A stretch of DNA of 64,000 bases from Schlesneria paludicola DSM 18645 (GTDB lineage: Bacteria > Planctomycetota > Planctomycetia > Planctomycetales > Planctomycetaceae). Below are positions 17,297-26,892 of the stretch, piece by piece (within the stretch, counting starts at the first letter, position 1; every line of letters starts with the position of its first letter). The DNA is taken from positions 1 through 64,000 of the forward strand of contig CAMCMU010000006.1 in the NCBI GenBank assembly GCA_945876035.1. Reading direction: 5' to 3'. The position numbers and the translations under genes were made by a program. The notes beneath the pieces were generated by a model. The model was given only the letters and a program-made list of their open reading frames with translations. It did no database searches and was not told the origin of the DNA.

Positions 17297-18832
17297 TCAG
17301 CGATTCAGTTCGTCAATGAGTTTGGCTCGGACATTTTGCGGGTCGGCGCCTTGGACCTGCTTCATCACTTGGCCGATCAAGGCTCCGATTGCTTTCTCAT
17401 TGCCGGATTTGAAGTCAGCAACGGCCTTCTCATTGCGGGCCAGCACGGCCGTGATCGCCGCGGTGATCACACTCGAGTCCTGCAGGATCGCCAAACCTTT
17501 GGCCGCAATAATTTCGTCGATCGCTTGCGGACGAATACAATCGGCAGAAACCATTTGAGGACAGGACGCATTGTCACTGACATCGGATGACAACAGTTCA
17601 GAAAAGACGTCTCGAGCCGATCTGATGGTGATTTTTTTTTCATTGATGCGACTGAGCAGAACGGAGAGAACGTCTGGACGGATTGCAAAAGTGTCGATTG
17701 TTTGCCCACGCTGATTCATCTCGCGGAGGACATCTTGAGTCATCCAGTTCGCCGCTTGTTTGCCATCGCCACACGCACACGCCACCTCTTCGAAGTAGTC
17801 GGCCAATTTGCGGCCTTGATCAATGATCACCGCCGCATCATAGGGAGTGAGTTGAAACTGCGATTGAAAACGATTTCGACGCTCCGCCGGCAATTCGCAC
17901 ATCTGCTGCCGTAGGGCCGTCAATTGGGCTTCATCGACCGTCACCGGAACAAGGTCCGGATCAGGGAAATAGCGGTAGTCCGCGGCGGCTTCCTTCTCAC
18001 GCAGGAGATACGTCACACCGCGATTCGGATCGTATCCACGCGTCGACTTGTGGCCTCCCTGGGCGCCCATGCAAATGCCTGTTTGCTGAAAGGCCGCCCA
18101 TTGTCGGGCGACCTCAAATTGAATGGCCTGTTCGGTAAAACGAAAGCTGTTCAGATTCTTGACTTCGACAATCGGCGTCGGAATGGTCGAACCATCTGAC
18201 TGGTGAACATGGAGATTGATGTTGGCATCACACCGCAGGCTGCCTTCTTGCATGTTACAGTCTGAAACCTCTAAATAAGTCAAAAGCAATCTTAATTCTT
18301 CGAGAAACGTCTTCGCTTCGGCAGCAGAACGCAGATCGGGTTCGGTGACAATTTCGACCAGAGGTGTGCCGGCTCGATTCAGATCGACTTGACTGTCTCG
18401 GCCTGTCCCCATTTCGTCGTGCACGTTCTTGCCGGCATCTTCCTCCATGTGTGCCCGAAGAATGCGGATGCGTCGTGTTGCCGCGAGACCATCACTGGAA
18501 TCGGTGGCGACATCAACAAACCCATCGTGACTAAACGGCAAGTCGTACTGACTAATCTGATATCCCTTGGGCAGGTCCGGATAGAAGTACTGCTTCCGAT
18601 CCCATTTTGTGAAACGGGCAATCTGGCAGTTCAGTCCGAGGGCCGTCTTCACCGCCAGATCGAAGCCCCGAGCATTCAGTACCGGTAAGGCACCGGGAAG
18701 GCCCAAGCAGACGGGGCACGTCTGTCCGTTGGGCTCATCGGGTTTGAAGGCGGTGGAACATCTGCAAAAAATCTTGGTCAACGTCTGCAGTTGCACGTGG
18801 ACTTCGAGACCAATGATGATGTCGTAGCTCAT
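17297..18832 (-). CDS. gatB: Asp-tRNA(Asn)/Glu-tRNA(Gln) amidotransferase subunit B
   Basis: GatB is the kinase and tRNA-binding subunit of the GatCAB complex that converts Glu-tRNA(Gln) to Gln-tRNA(Gln) and/or Asp-tRNA(Asn) to Asn-tRNA(Asn). The 511-residue protein starts with the signature IIIGLEVHVQLQT. It keeps the zinc-site cysteines (CRCSTAF and CPVCLGLPG) and contains the HMEEDAGKN-type motif and the DLNRAGTPLVEIVTEPD signature near residues 155-171. The C-terminal helical YqeY-like tail (about 355-511) is complete. Upstream on the same strand are gatA, gatC and rpmB, although gatA and gatB are separated by 295 nt, an unusually wide gap for this operon. Confidence 0.97.
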   Translation of the reverse strand: MSYDIIIGLEVHVQLQTLTKIFCRCSTAFKPDEPNGQTCPVCLGLPGALPVLNARGFDLAVKTALGLNCQIARFTKWDRKQYFYPDLPKGYQISQYDLPFSHDGFVDVATDSSDGLAATRRIRILRAHMEEDAGKNVHDEMGTGRDSQVDLNRAGTPLVEIVTEPDLRSAAEAKTFLEELRLLLTYLEVSDCNMQEGSLRCDANINLHVHQSDGSTIPTPIVEVKNLNSFRFTEQAIQFEVARQWAAFQQTGICMGAQGGHKSTRGYDPNRGVTYLLREKEAAADYRYFPDPDLVPVTVDEAQLTALRQQMCELPAERRNRFQSQFQLTPYDAAVIIDQGRKLADYFEEVACACGDGKQAANWMTQDVLREMNQRGQTIDTFAIRPDVLSVLLSRINEKKITIRSARDVFSELLSSDVSDNASCPQMVSADCIRPQAIDEIIAAKGLAILQDSSVITAAITAVLARNEKAVADFKSGNEKAIGALIGQVMKQVQGADPQNVRAKLIDELNR

Positions 18833-19127
18833 GAATCACTCTTGCCTAAAGTTGAACTACGATTGATTTGAAGAGCCAACAAACAGATCGGACGTGATCC
18901 GACACCCAATGGCATTGAAGACGCACATCACGACCTCAACCCATGACGAATGATGCAGACCCCTCATTTTCGATCTCCGGGGAGGACCATCTCTGACTCA
19001 CTCGCATTCGCTTAAAACAGGGGATACAGCGACGTTCGTTCAGGGGTTTGGCCTAGGAGATCCGCTCGTCCTGTAACCCTTTTTGGTTTTTCTGAGGGGA
19101 GGGTTTTCTTTTGGGATTTCGCGGAGT
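18833..19127. other. Gap between gatA and gatB
   Basis: About 295 nt with no gene and no clear hairpin. It could hold a separate promoter for gatB, but I see no convincing boxes. Confidence 0.4.
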
Positions 19128-20609
19128 TCATGGCGATGTGTTGGAACTATTGGGTTGCCGGCGGTGCCAATCGGTTTCGCGTTCGTACATCCTAGCCGCT
19201 CGGAGGAGTTGTTCCTCTTCAAACGGTGGCCCTTGAAGCTGCAGACCGATAGGAAGTCCTGCAGAGGTGAAACCGCAGGGTATCGAAATCCCTGGCAGAC
19301 CGGCAAGGTTCGCACTGATTGTATAGATATCCCCGAGATACATCGACAGTGGATTGTTGGTCTTTTCGGCAATTCGATACGCCGCGGTCGGAGTGACGGG
19401 CCCAGCGATGATATCGACATCCACAAAAGCCTCATCGAAGTCTCGCCGGATCAGTCGTCTGACTTTCAGTGCCTTGGTGTAATACTGATCCGCATAGCCC
19501 GCTGAGAGCGCGAAGATTCCAAGCATGATCCGTCGTTTGACCTCATCGCCGAAGCCTTCGGCACGACTGGCCTCGTACATCTCCACGAGGCTCCCAAACT
19601 CCGCTGCACGGTGTCCGAAGTGAACTCCGTCGTAACGAGACAGATTACTCGACGCTTCAGACGTCGCGATCAAGTAATACGTGGCGATCGCATACTTAGT
19701 ATGCGAGAGATGGATCTCCTTCAACGTGGCTCCGAGAGACTTATAAAGATCGAGAGCTTGTCGGACAGATCGCTCAACTTCCGCATCAAGTCCCTCTGCG
19801 AAATGTTCAACCGGCACGCCAATTCGCAACCCGCTCAACGGCTGTTCGATCGACGTCAGATACGACGGAACGGATCTGTTCACTGAGGTGGAATCACGTG
19901 GATCATGACCGGCCACGGCTTCGAGCAACAGGGCGACACTCGTCACATCCGTCGCCAAGGGACCGATTTGATCCAAGGAGCTGGCGTAGGCAACGAGTCC
20001 ATAACGCGAGACGCGTCCATAAGTCGGTTTCATGCCAACGATCCCGCATAGTCCGGCTGGCTGGCGAATCGACCCGCCTGTATCGCTTCCGAGAGCAAGC
20101 GGCACCATTCGAGCAGCAACAGCCGCCGCCGATCCACTGCTCGACCCACCCGGAATCCGCTCTGTATCCCATGGATTCCGCGTCGGGCCAAACGCGGAAT
20201 TTTCGCCGGACGAGCCCATCGCGAATTCGTCCATGTTCGTGCGGCCAATCAGAATCGCGTCGGCCGATTTCAGTTTTTCAATGACGTGCGCATCATACGG
20301 AGCGACAAAGTCTCGCAGCATTCTGCTACCACATGTTGTCCGTTGGCCGGATGCGCAGATAACATCTTTAATTGCCACGGGGACTCCTGCGAGCAGACCG
20401 AGTGGCTGATTCGTGACGCGTCTCCGATCGATCTCCTCGGCCTGCCTCAACGCATGTTCGGCATCCACACTTAGAAACGCACCGATCCGCGAATCAAGAC
20501 GGGCGATCGCCGATAGAAAATCTCGGGTCACTTCGACGCTGCTGACCTCTCGTGTGCCGAGTTTGGCAATAAGATCACTTGCCGCAAGGGCGGTAGTACT
20601 GGATGCCAC
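19128..20609 (-). CDS. gatA: Asp-tRNA(Asn)/Glu-tRNA(Gln) amidotransferase subunit A
   Basis: GatA is the glutaminase that supplies ammonia to the GatB active site through a channel. The 493-residue protein has the complete amidase Ser-cisSer-Lys triad: Lys81 in VAIKDV, Ser156 in PGGSSSGSAAA and Ser180 in GSDTGGSIRQPA, the positions expected from other GatA proteins. Length and ends are normal: the C-terminus carries the LPIGLQLQGPPFEEEQLLRA signature typical of GatA. It lies between gatC (about 108 nt upstream) and gatB on the minus strand. Part of the rpmB-gatC-gatA-gatB cluster. Confidence 0.97.
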   Translation of the reverse strand: MASSTTALAASDLIAKLGTREVSSVEVTRDFLSAIARLDSRIGAFLSVDAEHALRQAEEIDRRRVTNQPLGLLAGVPVAIKDVICASGQRTTCGSRMLRDFVAPYDAHVIEKLKSADAILIGRTNMDEFAMGSSGENSAFGPTRNPWDTERIPGGSSSGSAAAVAARMVPLALGSDTGGSIRQPAGLCGIVGMKPTYGRVSRYGLVAYASSLDQIGPLATDVTSVALLLEAVAGHDPRDSTSVNRSVPSYLTSIEQPLSGLRIGVPVEHFAEGLDAEVERSVRQALDLYKSLGATLKEIHLSHTKYAIATYYLIATSEASSNLSRYDGVHFGHRAAEFGSLVEMYEASRAEGFGDEVKRRIMLGIFALSAGYADQYYTKALKVRRLIRRDFDEAFVDVDIIAGPVTPTAAYRIAEKTNNPLSMYLGDIYTISANLAGLPGISIPCGFTSAGLPIGLQLQGPPFEEEQLLRAARMYERETDWHRRQPNSSNTSP

Positions 20610-20717
20610 AGAAGACCTTTATCGGTCGCGAGAGAATGGGCCGGGAAAACGATACCGCGTCGAAAACAGCCAAACGGGGAGGCTCATGGTAGCGAAGACC
20701 GATCGACGTTTCATCCC

Positions 20718-21011
20718 TCACTGGGCATCAATCATGGCTGGAACGAGGAAGAATTTTCCGTCCGACCGAGGCGCGTTTCTTAATGCGGCTTCTCGCGTCA
20801 GACACGTCCCAACAATGTCCTCACGAAGGACGTTGAGAAGCTCCACCGAGTGAACCATCGGCTCAATGCCAGTGGTGTCGATGTCTTTCAGGACATCGAC
20901 ATAGTGCACAATCGCGGTCAGTTCATCCGCGAGACGAGCAACATCCGCATCCGTCACCTTCAATCGGGCCAACAATGCCACTTTTCGGACGTCATCGTGA
21001 GTCAGACGCAT
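20718..21011 (-). CDS. gatC: Asp-tRNA(Asn)/Glu-tRNA(Gln) amidotransferase subunit C
   Basis: GatC wraps around GatA and GatB and stabilises the complex. The 97-residue protein has the usual pattern: an N-terminal THDDVRKVALLARLKVTD helix, the LTAIVHYVDVLKDIDTTGIEP middle segment and the late LREDIVGTCLTREAALRNAP stretch ending in FFLVPAMID, which matches the FxVPxxI ending of the family. Starts at ATG 21011, 86 nt after the rpmB stop on the same strand. This is the normal full length. Confidence 0.95.
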   Translation of the reverse strand: MRLTHDDVRKVALLARLKVTDADVARLADELTAIVHYVDVLKDIDTTGIEPMVHSVELLNVLREDIVGTCLTREAALRNAPRSDGKFFLVPAMIDAQ

Positions 21012-21097
21012 ACAAACACCGTTGTTGAACAGCAGTTAACCGACATTGTCGGTGGGCTTTCAAAATCAACATGCCGCTTTGAACAAGGAAAGCGATG

Positions 21098-21367
21098 TCA
21101 GGATTTCAGAGCCTTATCAATGGTGAAGGGCTTACGAACCACGCGCTTCACTACAAGACCACCACGAATGCACTTGGCGCACACACGAACCCGTGTTGAA
21201 GTTTCGCCGGTTTGCATTCGTAATGATTGCAAATTTGGCCGAAACCATCGTTTGGTGATACCCGTCGTCTTGCGACCGTTACCACCCAAGTACTTCGCTT
21301 TACCCCGTTCGACCTTGGAGTTTCCGCGGACTGGTTTTTTACCACAGATCGAGCACTCAGCACCCAT
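21098..21367 (-). CDS. rpmB: 50S ribosomal protein L28
   Basis: An 89-residue basic protein of the large ribosomal subunit. The N-terminus MGAECSICGKKPVRGN, the K-Y-L-GG-N-GRKTTGITKRWF region and the ST-R-V-R-V-C-A-K-C ending match L28. Two CxxC pairs (Cys5/Cys8 and the VCAKC pair) mark the zinc-binding C-plus form. It is slightly longer than the common 60-78-residue forms because of the internal insert. A promoter candidate lies at 21470-21497. It heads the rpmB-gatC-gatA-gatB cluster. Confidence 0.95.
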   Translation of the reverse strand: MGAECSICGKKPVRGNSKVERGKAKYLGGNGRKTTGITKRWFRPNLQSLRMQTGETSTRVRVCAKCIRGGLVVKRVVRKPFTIDKALKS

Positions 21368-22050
21368 CGTTCATCACCCTCGACTTTAAAGTAAAATCGG
21401 ACAAGCCATTAGCGGATGCGGGAAGCGTAAAAGTCCCACGCGAAACATCAGTTTATAATAAGAAGGGAGAGTATAGCGGCGAAGGCCAACGATGCAAGCC
21501 GTCCGGAATTGTTTCACCAAACAGGATGTTTGTTTTCGGTTCCGCTCCTAACCGCATATCAAGGTTCCCCGACACAGTGGTGGGTTTCGTCGATGATCGA
21601 GAGGAGTCATCCCGATGAGATCGACTGGATTTTTGAACCACGGAGATAACAGAAGTAGTTTTTAGCGTTGGTTTTGCGCACGACATCTGGTTTTAAAACA
21701 GAGATCCGCACAGAGCGACGACACCCAGTTCTCGGTTCCAATATCTCCCGAAGGTCGGGTGGTTGACTCTCGCGTGAATGGACCTTAACACAGCGGCTCC
21801 AAGCGGAAAAAGACGGCAGACTTCGCATTTCTCTAGCCGAGCTGAACACCAACGCTGTCACAACAAGTGGTCTGGTTTTGCTTGGGGTATCATCACTCCG
21901 CAGTTGAAGAAAAAACACGACTACGACAGACCCTCCTCGGATCCACAATGAGGGTAAAGATGTCGGGCTCGGACCTTAAATGCTCCCCAAAATACGGACC
22001 CGCGTGCAATTGCAAATGGCGCGTGTTACTTGCCATGGCTTTTATGTTCG
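21368..22050. other. Intergenic region upstream of rpmB
   Basis: About 680 nt between rpmB and the broken mtnN. Apart from the promoter candidate at 21470-21497, I see only short frames without ribosome binding sites. Confidence 0.45.
21470..21497 (-). promoter_or_regulatory. Sigma70-type promoter candidate for rpmB-gatCAB
   Basis: On the minus strand, TTGCAT (21492-21497) and TATACT (21470-21475) are separated by 16 nt and lie about 105 nt before the rpmB start. The boxes are near consensus in the -10 element and weaker in the -35. Confidence 0.45.
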
Positions 22051-22820
22051 TCACGCCTGCGTTCTCTGGAACATGTGTTTCAGAATGCCGTAGGATTAGG
22101 TACTTGCAACGGCCTTGACGAACTTTGGAAAATCGATCACGGAGCCTTCATCAGCGGCATCGGAAATTATCCGAATCACCGTACACGGAATATCGTATTC
22201 CTAACATACCTGAGCCACGGCCGCCCCTTCCATTTCAACGCAAGACTTACCCTGCAGACGCGACTTAAGTTCCTTGATCCCCCCCCCCCCCCGTCGCCGC
22301 GATGAATTTGTCGCCGCTCACTATATTGACCTTCAACGGCTCGTGGATCGACAATCCCGAAGTCAGCCAAAACGCTCGTGTCGATCTGGGATGCAAGGGC
22401 ATTCAGAAAGAAGCTTTTCGCAGCCTCAACGGCGTGAAGTCTGCGGACAATATCGGTCGGAAAGGTCGATCTGCCGATGAGCGGGATTTCGTACCGAAGA
22501 AAGAGCGGCCTAGCATCCATATCGTGCTGGCAAAGACCTGTGGCGACAACGACGTCTCCCACTCGAACTTTGGGGGCAGCGCCACCCGCCACGCCCGTAA
22601 AGATAATTTCACCAACGTTGAATTCCGCTATCAGACATGTTGCGGTTGTCGCTGCCGCAACTTTACCCCACTGCGAGAAGACCACGGCAACCGGTATTCC
22701 CCTCAGCGTACCAACATGGCTACTACGCACGCCTGTCTCAATGACCCGCCGATCTCCTCCCAACTCGGCAACCAACTTGGAATTTTCTTCCTGCATTGCG
22801 TTCATCAGTCCAATTGCCAT
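22051..22820 (-). pseudogene. mtnN: Broken 5'-methylthioadenosine/S-adenosylhomocysteine nucleosidase (mtnN)
   Basis: The intact family member cleaves MTA and SAH for methionine salvage. The first 160 codons are intact (MAIGLMNAMQEE, VVFSQWGKVAAATTATCLI, FTGVAGG). Then four lesions appear. An extra base near 22325-22331 shifts the frame away from VSGDKFIAATG. A run of 14 G residues on the coding strand (22279-22292) adds a second shift, where seven would read ATGGIKEL. TAG at 22201-22203 replaces the Tyr expected after AQVC. TAA at 22096-22098 replaces the Tyr expected after KAVAST. The correct-frame ending GILKHMFQRTQA stops at 22051. The catalytic Asp region ISDAADE is preserved but out of reach. 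Four lesions make sequencing error alone unlikely, though the G14 tract could be partly an assembly artefact. The neighbouring transposase remnant supports a decaying locus. Confidence 0.85.
22279..22292. repeat. 14-nt homopolymer (C on plus, G on the coding strand)
   Basis: Fourteen consecutive C residues on the plus strand lie inside the mtnN reading frame. They replace what should be about seven bases. Tracts of this length are prone to slippage in vivo and in sequencing. Confidence 0.9.
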
Positions 22821-22943
22821 CTTCGATTTCCATTTTCGCTTCTTCTCGAAATTGAGTGGGTGGAGTGTTTATTTGCGGTGCTTTTGATTTTTGAAAACCG
22901 CGGATTGGGATTAGAGTTTTCGGAGGCAAACATTACCTCAACA

Positions 22944-23835
22944 TTACAGCGACCGCTTGGGTCTGGACAAGTCGAGTCGAGTCGTCGGTATCGACTTGAA
23001 GATTGATCCGGCGGCGATCAGGATTTATCTGGAATCCGGAGGTTCCGCATTTGATTGCCGTGAATGCGGGTTAGCAGGCTTGCATCCTGTTGCGACTGAC
23101 GTGGGAGAGCGTGCAGCGGATCATGAATCGTGCGGTGGAACGTGGCATACTGCATCGCAAGATTGCAGATTTGCGAAAAGTCAGCAGGGATGAAAGAGCT
23201 TTGGCGCCACGCATGATTATGTGTTGGTACTGACGGATATCGATGAGTCTCGCGTGCTGGATGCTGTGCCGGGACACGATGGAGCAGCGGCTGATTCCCT
23301 GTGGAAGACGTTGTCAAACGATCAGACAGGCACGATCGAAGCCGGTGGCAAGATTCGAGGACAGGAAAATTAATCTCTTGTGCAGGACGGCGATGAAACG
23401 CTCAAAGGTCCAAAACAACTCTGGCTGTACAACCCGGAGAATATGAGCGACGAACAATCGGCTCAGATTAAACTCCTCAAAGGAATGAACCTGATGACCT
23501 CAACGGCGTGGGGCCTTCGCAAAAACTTCCGCTGGTTACGGGAATACACGTATGCTGGCAACGCAAGGAATTTTTTCTCCCATGGGTACGACTGGGCGTA
23601 CGAATCAGAACTTCAGCCCATCATCAAAGTTGCCACCCTGCTTAAGAAACGTCTGACCACTATTCTGACCTCGTTTCGCCACCGCATCAGCAACTGAACC
23701 GCCGAAGGTTTCAACAGCCGCATCCAGTCTCTCAAATCCGCCGCTCGCGGTTTGCGGATCTTCAAAAACGACGGAAGTCGAATCCTCTTCTTTTGCGGAA
23801 AGCTAAATCTTAAACCCAACCTTACTAGCCACTAA
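22944..23835 (+). mobile_element. Eroded ISL3-family transposase remnant
   Basis: Several frames together spell an ISL3 transposase. The N-terminal part (22944-23100) gives VVGIDLKIDP and FDCRECG, resembling the zinc-ribbon end. The middle (23100-23370) gives ERGILHRKIADLRKVSRDE, then SRVLDAVPGHDGAAADSLW. The C-terminal part (23380-23835) gives LWLYNPENMSDEQ, AYESELQPIIKVA, EGFNSRIQSLKSAARGL and RILFFCGKLNLKPN. Lesions include frameshifts, a TGA near 23695 and loss of about 50 residues that should hold the catalytic MDMW-to-AENKRL segment. No terminal inverted repeats or target duplication could be located. It is non-functional and sits 120 nt from the broken mtnN. Confidence 0.75.
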
Positions 23836-23990
23836 ATTCCGAGAAGATCCCAGAATTCGATCTTGTTGGACAATCCCTGACATTGAAGGAGCATGGTCAT
23901 ACCTCGGTATGACCATAGGATCACAATACGTCATCCAATCCGCAGAGGTGGGTGGGATCGTGAACATGTTTTTATCCGCGTCTGGGCTGG

Positions 23991-24019
23991 TTGACGGTAT
24001 TTGTGGTAGTCCGTATAAG
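23991..24019 (+). promoter_or_regulatory. Sigma70-type promoter candidate for thrS
   Basis: TTGACG (23991-23996), a 17-nt spacer and TATAAG (24014-24019) lie about 65 nt before the thrS start. Spacing is ideal and both boxes differ from consensus by one base. Confidence 0.6.
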
Positions 24020-24085
24020 ACGATCCACCCTTGATACAAGGTGGTATTTGAGTGGATTTTGTCTCTAACAGAAACGTGTTCCGTC

Positions 24086-26287
24086 ATGCTATCCATTCGC
24101 TTGCCCGATGGTAATGTTGTCGAACATCCTGATCATGCGACCGCGTTGGATGTTGCCATGGCCATTAGCCCAAGGCTCGGTGCGGCGGCGATCGGGGCAA
24201 AAGTTGGCGAAACGATTATTGATGCGATGCGTCCACTGGCGGAAGTCACCTCTGAACGGCCGATTCCATTGCAGTTGCTGACGGAGAAAGATGACGCCGC
24301 GTTGAGTATCCTGCGTCATTCGTGTGCTCACATCATGGCTCGGGCTGTGATGCGTCTCTGGTCAAATGTCGAACTGGCATTCGGTCCGACAACAGGTCAA
24401 GGATTTTATTACGACATTTCTTGCGATCACAAGATCAGCGAAGATGACTTCCCTCGTATCGAAGCCGAGATGCAGAAGATCGTCGATGCGGCTGAGCCTT
24501 TCGAACGCTTCCTCTGTGACCGCGAAGAAGCCCTGAAACTTGTTGCGGGGATGTCGCAGACACTCAAGGTCGAGCACATCAACACAGGGTTGGCGACTCA
24601 TCCGGTAGTGAGTTTCTACCGGCAGGGAGAGTTCGTCGATCTCTGCCGCGGCCCGCATATTCCCCATGCCAAAAAAGTGAAATCCTTCAAAATACTCTCC
24701 GTCGCGGGAGCTTATTGGAAGGGCGACGCTTCGGGGAAGCAACTTCAACGACTGTACGGCACAGCTTGGTTTTCACAAAACGATCTGAAGGCATACCTCG
24801 ATCAGGCCGATGAGGCAAAGCGGCGAGATCATCGAGTGTTGGGCAAACAACTCAATCTGTTTACCATCAGCCAGGACGTTGGCCAGGGGTTGTGCCTGTG
24901 GCTGCCCAAGGGTGCGACCATTCGCTCGATCCTCGAAGATTTCATCAAGAAGGAGTTGATCGCCAGAGGCTATCAACCGGTTTACTCACCGCACATTGGT
25001 CGTGTGGAAATGTACGAGACCAGCGGACACTTTCCGTTCTATCGTGACTCACAGTTCGCACCCATTTTCGGACACGAAGCAGGACAGTTGGTCGATTATT
25101 GGATTCGCCGGCTCGAGGCTCTCATCAAGACTCGGGTTCCGTTTCCTGCGGAAGACGAGAAGAAGCTCGCCGAATCCGCCAAGCTGATGGGAATGGACGT
25201 TGCCGCAATCCCCGTGGGAGGGACACCCGAAACGCGCAAAGAACAGCTCCACGCTTGGGAGAAACAACAAGAGCGGTATCTGCTCAAGCCCATGAATTGC
25301 CCGCACCACGTGCAGATTTACAAAGCCCAACACCGGAGCTATCGAGACCTCCCTGTTCGACTTGCTGAGTTTGGAACGGTCTATCGTCATGAGCAGTCGG
25401 GTGAACTGAACGGAATGCTTCGTGTGCGCGGACTGACACAGGACGACGCCCATTTGTTCGTCACTCCCGAGCAGGTGATGGAAGAATTTAAAGCAACGAT
25501 TGAACTAGTGAAGTTCGTCTTGGGCAGCGTCGGTCTCACAGATTACCGCGTGCAGTTGTCCTGTCGTGATTCGAGGAACACGTCCAAATACGTTGGGTCT
25601 GACGAAGGATGGGAAAACGCACAGAATGCGCTTCGCCAAGTTTTGAAAGATATGAAGATGTCGTTTGTGGAGTGCGAGGGTGAGGCCGCTTTTTATGGCC
25701 CCAAGACCGACTTCATGGTGCGCGATTGCATCGGCCGCGAGTGGCAACTTGGAACAGTACAACTCGACTTCAACCTTCCTGAACGATTCCAACTTGAATA
25801 CATCGGCGCGGACAATCAGGCTCATCGACCCGTCATGATCCATCGCGCGCCATTCGGCTCGATAGAGCGATTCACCGGAATGCTGATTGAACACTTCGCC
25901 GGCGCGTTTCCTCTGTGGCTGGCTCCAGAGCAAGTGCGAGTTCTCTCCATCAGCGACAAGTTTGCAGACTACGCGAAACAGGTAGAGGCTCGGTTCCGTG
26001 CTGCCGGATTCCGAGTCACGAGTGATTTGCGCAGCACAAAAATCAATAGCAAGGTGCGCGATGCCCAGCTCGAACTGACTCCTTACATGCTGGTTGTTGG
26101 CGGGCGAGATGCCGAAAATGGAACGGTCAGTCTTCGGGATCGAATCGAAGGGGACCTCGGCGCCATGCCGGTGGACGACGCCTTGTCAAAACTGCAATTG
26201 GAAGTCACCAATCGATCCATCCGACAAGTTTCTAAAAAGACGTTTCAACAGTTTTCCGAAATTGTTGAGGCGGACAATGAGTACTAG
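24086..26287 (+). CDS. thrS: Threonine-tRNA ligase, with a long catalytic-domain insertion
   Basis: Charges tRNA(Thr). ATG 24086 starts exactly at the TGS domain ([17 protein letters not shown]), so the upstream in-frame start at 24041 is rejected. The editing domain contains [11 protein letters not shown] near residues 75-85 and the zinc-editing [10 protein letters not shown] motif near 208-217. The catalytic domain has [11 protein letters not shown]-like motif 1, [10 protein letters not shown], the [13 protein letters not shown] motif and the [11 protein letters not shown] motif 3, followed by an anticodon-binding domain. The protein is 733 residues, about 90 longer than Escherichia coli ThrRS; about 60 extra residues (roughly 335-395, with [17 protein letters not shown]) lie between motif 1 and the NCPHH motif. 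That insertion may be lineage-specific. A good promoter is present at 23991-24019. Confidence 0.96.
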   Translation: MLSIRLPDGNVVEHPDHATALDVAMAISPRLGAAAIGAKVGETIIDAMRPLAEVTSERPIPLQLLTEKDDAALSILRHSCAHIMARAVMRLWSNVELAFGPTTGQGFYYDISCDHKISEDDFPRIEAEMQKIVDAAEPFERFLCDREEALKLVAGMSQTLKVEHINTGLATHPVVSFYRQGEFVDLCRGPHIPHAKKVKSFKILSVAGAYWKGDASGKQLQRLYGTAWFSQNDLKAYLDQADEAKRRDHRVLGKQLNLFTISQDVGQGLCLWLPKGATIRSILEDFIKKELIARGYQPVYSPHIGRVEMYETSGHFPFYRDSQFAPIFGHEAGQLVDYWIRRLEALIKTRVPFPAEDEKKLAESAKLMGMDVAAIPVGGTPETRKEQLHAWEKQQERYLLKPMNCPHHVQIYKAQHRSYRDLPVRLAEFGTVYRHEQSGELNGMLRVRGLTQDDAHLFVTPEQVMEEFKATIELVKFVLGSVGLTDYRVQLSCRDSRNTSKYVGSDEGWENAQNALRQVLKDMKMSFVECEGEAAFYGPKTDFMVRDCIGREWQLGTVQLDFNLPERFQLEYIGADNQAHRPVMIHRAPFGSIERFTGMLIEHFAGAFPLWLAPEQVRVLSISDKFADYAKQVEARFRAAGFRVTSDLRSTKINSKVRDAQLELTPYMLVVGGRDAENGTVSLRDRIEGDLGAMPVDDALSKLQLEVTNRSIRQVSKKTFQQFSEIVEADNEY

Positions 26288-26892
26288 ATCGAGCATCTCA
26301 ACGGGCAAAGACAGCTCCACGAACCGCCCTAGCAGAATGTGGCTTGAGAATCGGTGCAGGGATATGGATCGGTGATAAAATTCGCGACGACTTGATACAA
26401 ACTGTGATCGCAGGTCACCAGGAATCAGACTTCCAATTACGTCACTGTTGACGGAGGGACTGCGGTGCAACACGAAATTGCTCTTGCGTCAAGACCCGCT
26501 CTTGGCGTCTGATCCGACGGAGATGGTGAGCATCGGTTCCACCTGATTCGAGAACCCACTGGAGACGTTCCGCAATGGCGAGTCGAATGTGACAGGCTGG
26601 GTACAAAGGCGGAAACGTTTTTTGACGGGGTGGTATCAGCGGTGATGCCGCCGGGAAACCGCTCCGAGGGGGGCAACGCCGTCGGCGGTGAGCCATGGTC
26701 TCCCTCAGAGATTGTGTCGGCCCCACGGGCAATGGGGGAACATCACTGGAGTTCGCTGGCGCAATACGCCACACTTTCGACGAAGGCGGGCGATCTCCTC
26801 TACGCGTTCGGGACAATGTCAGTGCAGCGACGCCGGTAATCCATGGCGGACACAACGAATTCTCTTCCAATTGAGAAGCCTAGAAAGAAGTG
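26288..26892. other. Intergenic region between thrS and surE
   Basis: About 600 nt. Frames on both strands (for example 26442-26870 minus and 26630-26839 plus) are rich in Arg, Pro and Ser, lack ribosome binding sites and match nothing I know. No tRNA-like or riboswitch motif. Confidence 0.45.

Noticed and set aside
22279-22292. Phase-variable switching of mtnN through the G tract
   Set aside because: Changing the tract length alone cannot restore the gene, because an extra base and two in-frame stops lie elsewhere in it.
26442-26870. A 142-codon minus-strand frame between thrS and surE
   Set aside because: Arg/Pro-rich composition, no ribosome binding site and no family match; the overlapping plus-strand frames look equally plausible, which indicates random open sequence.
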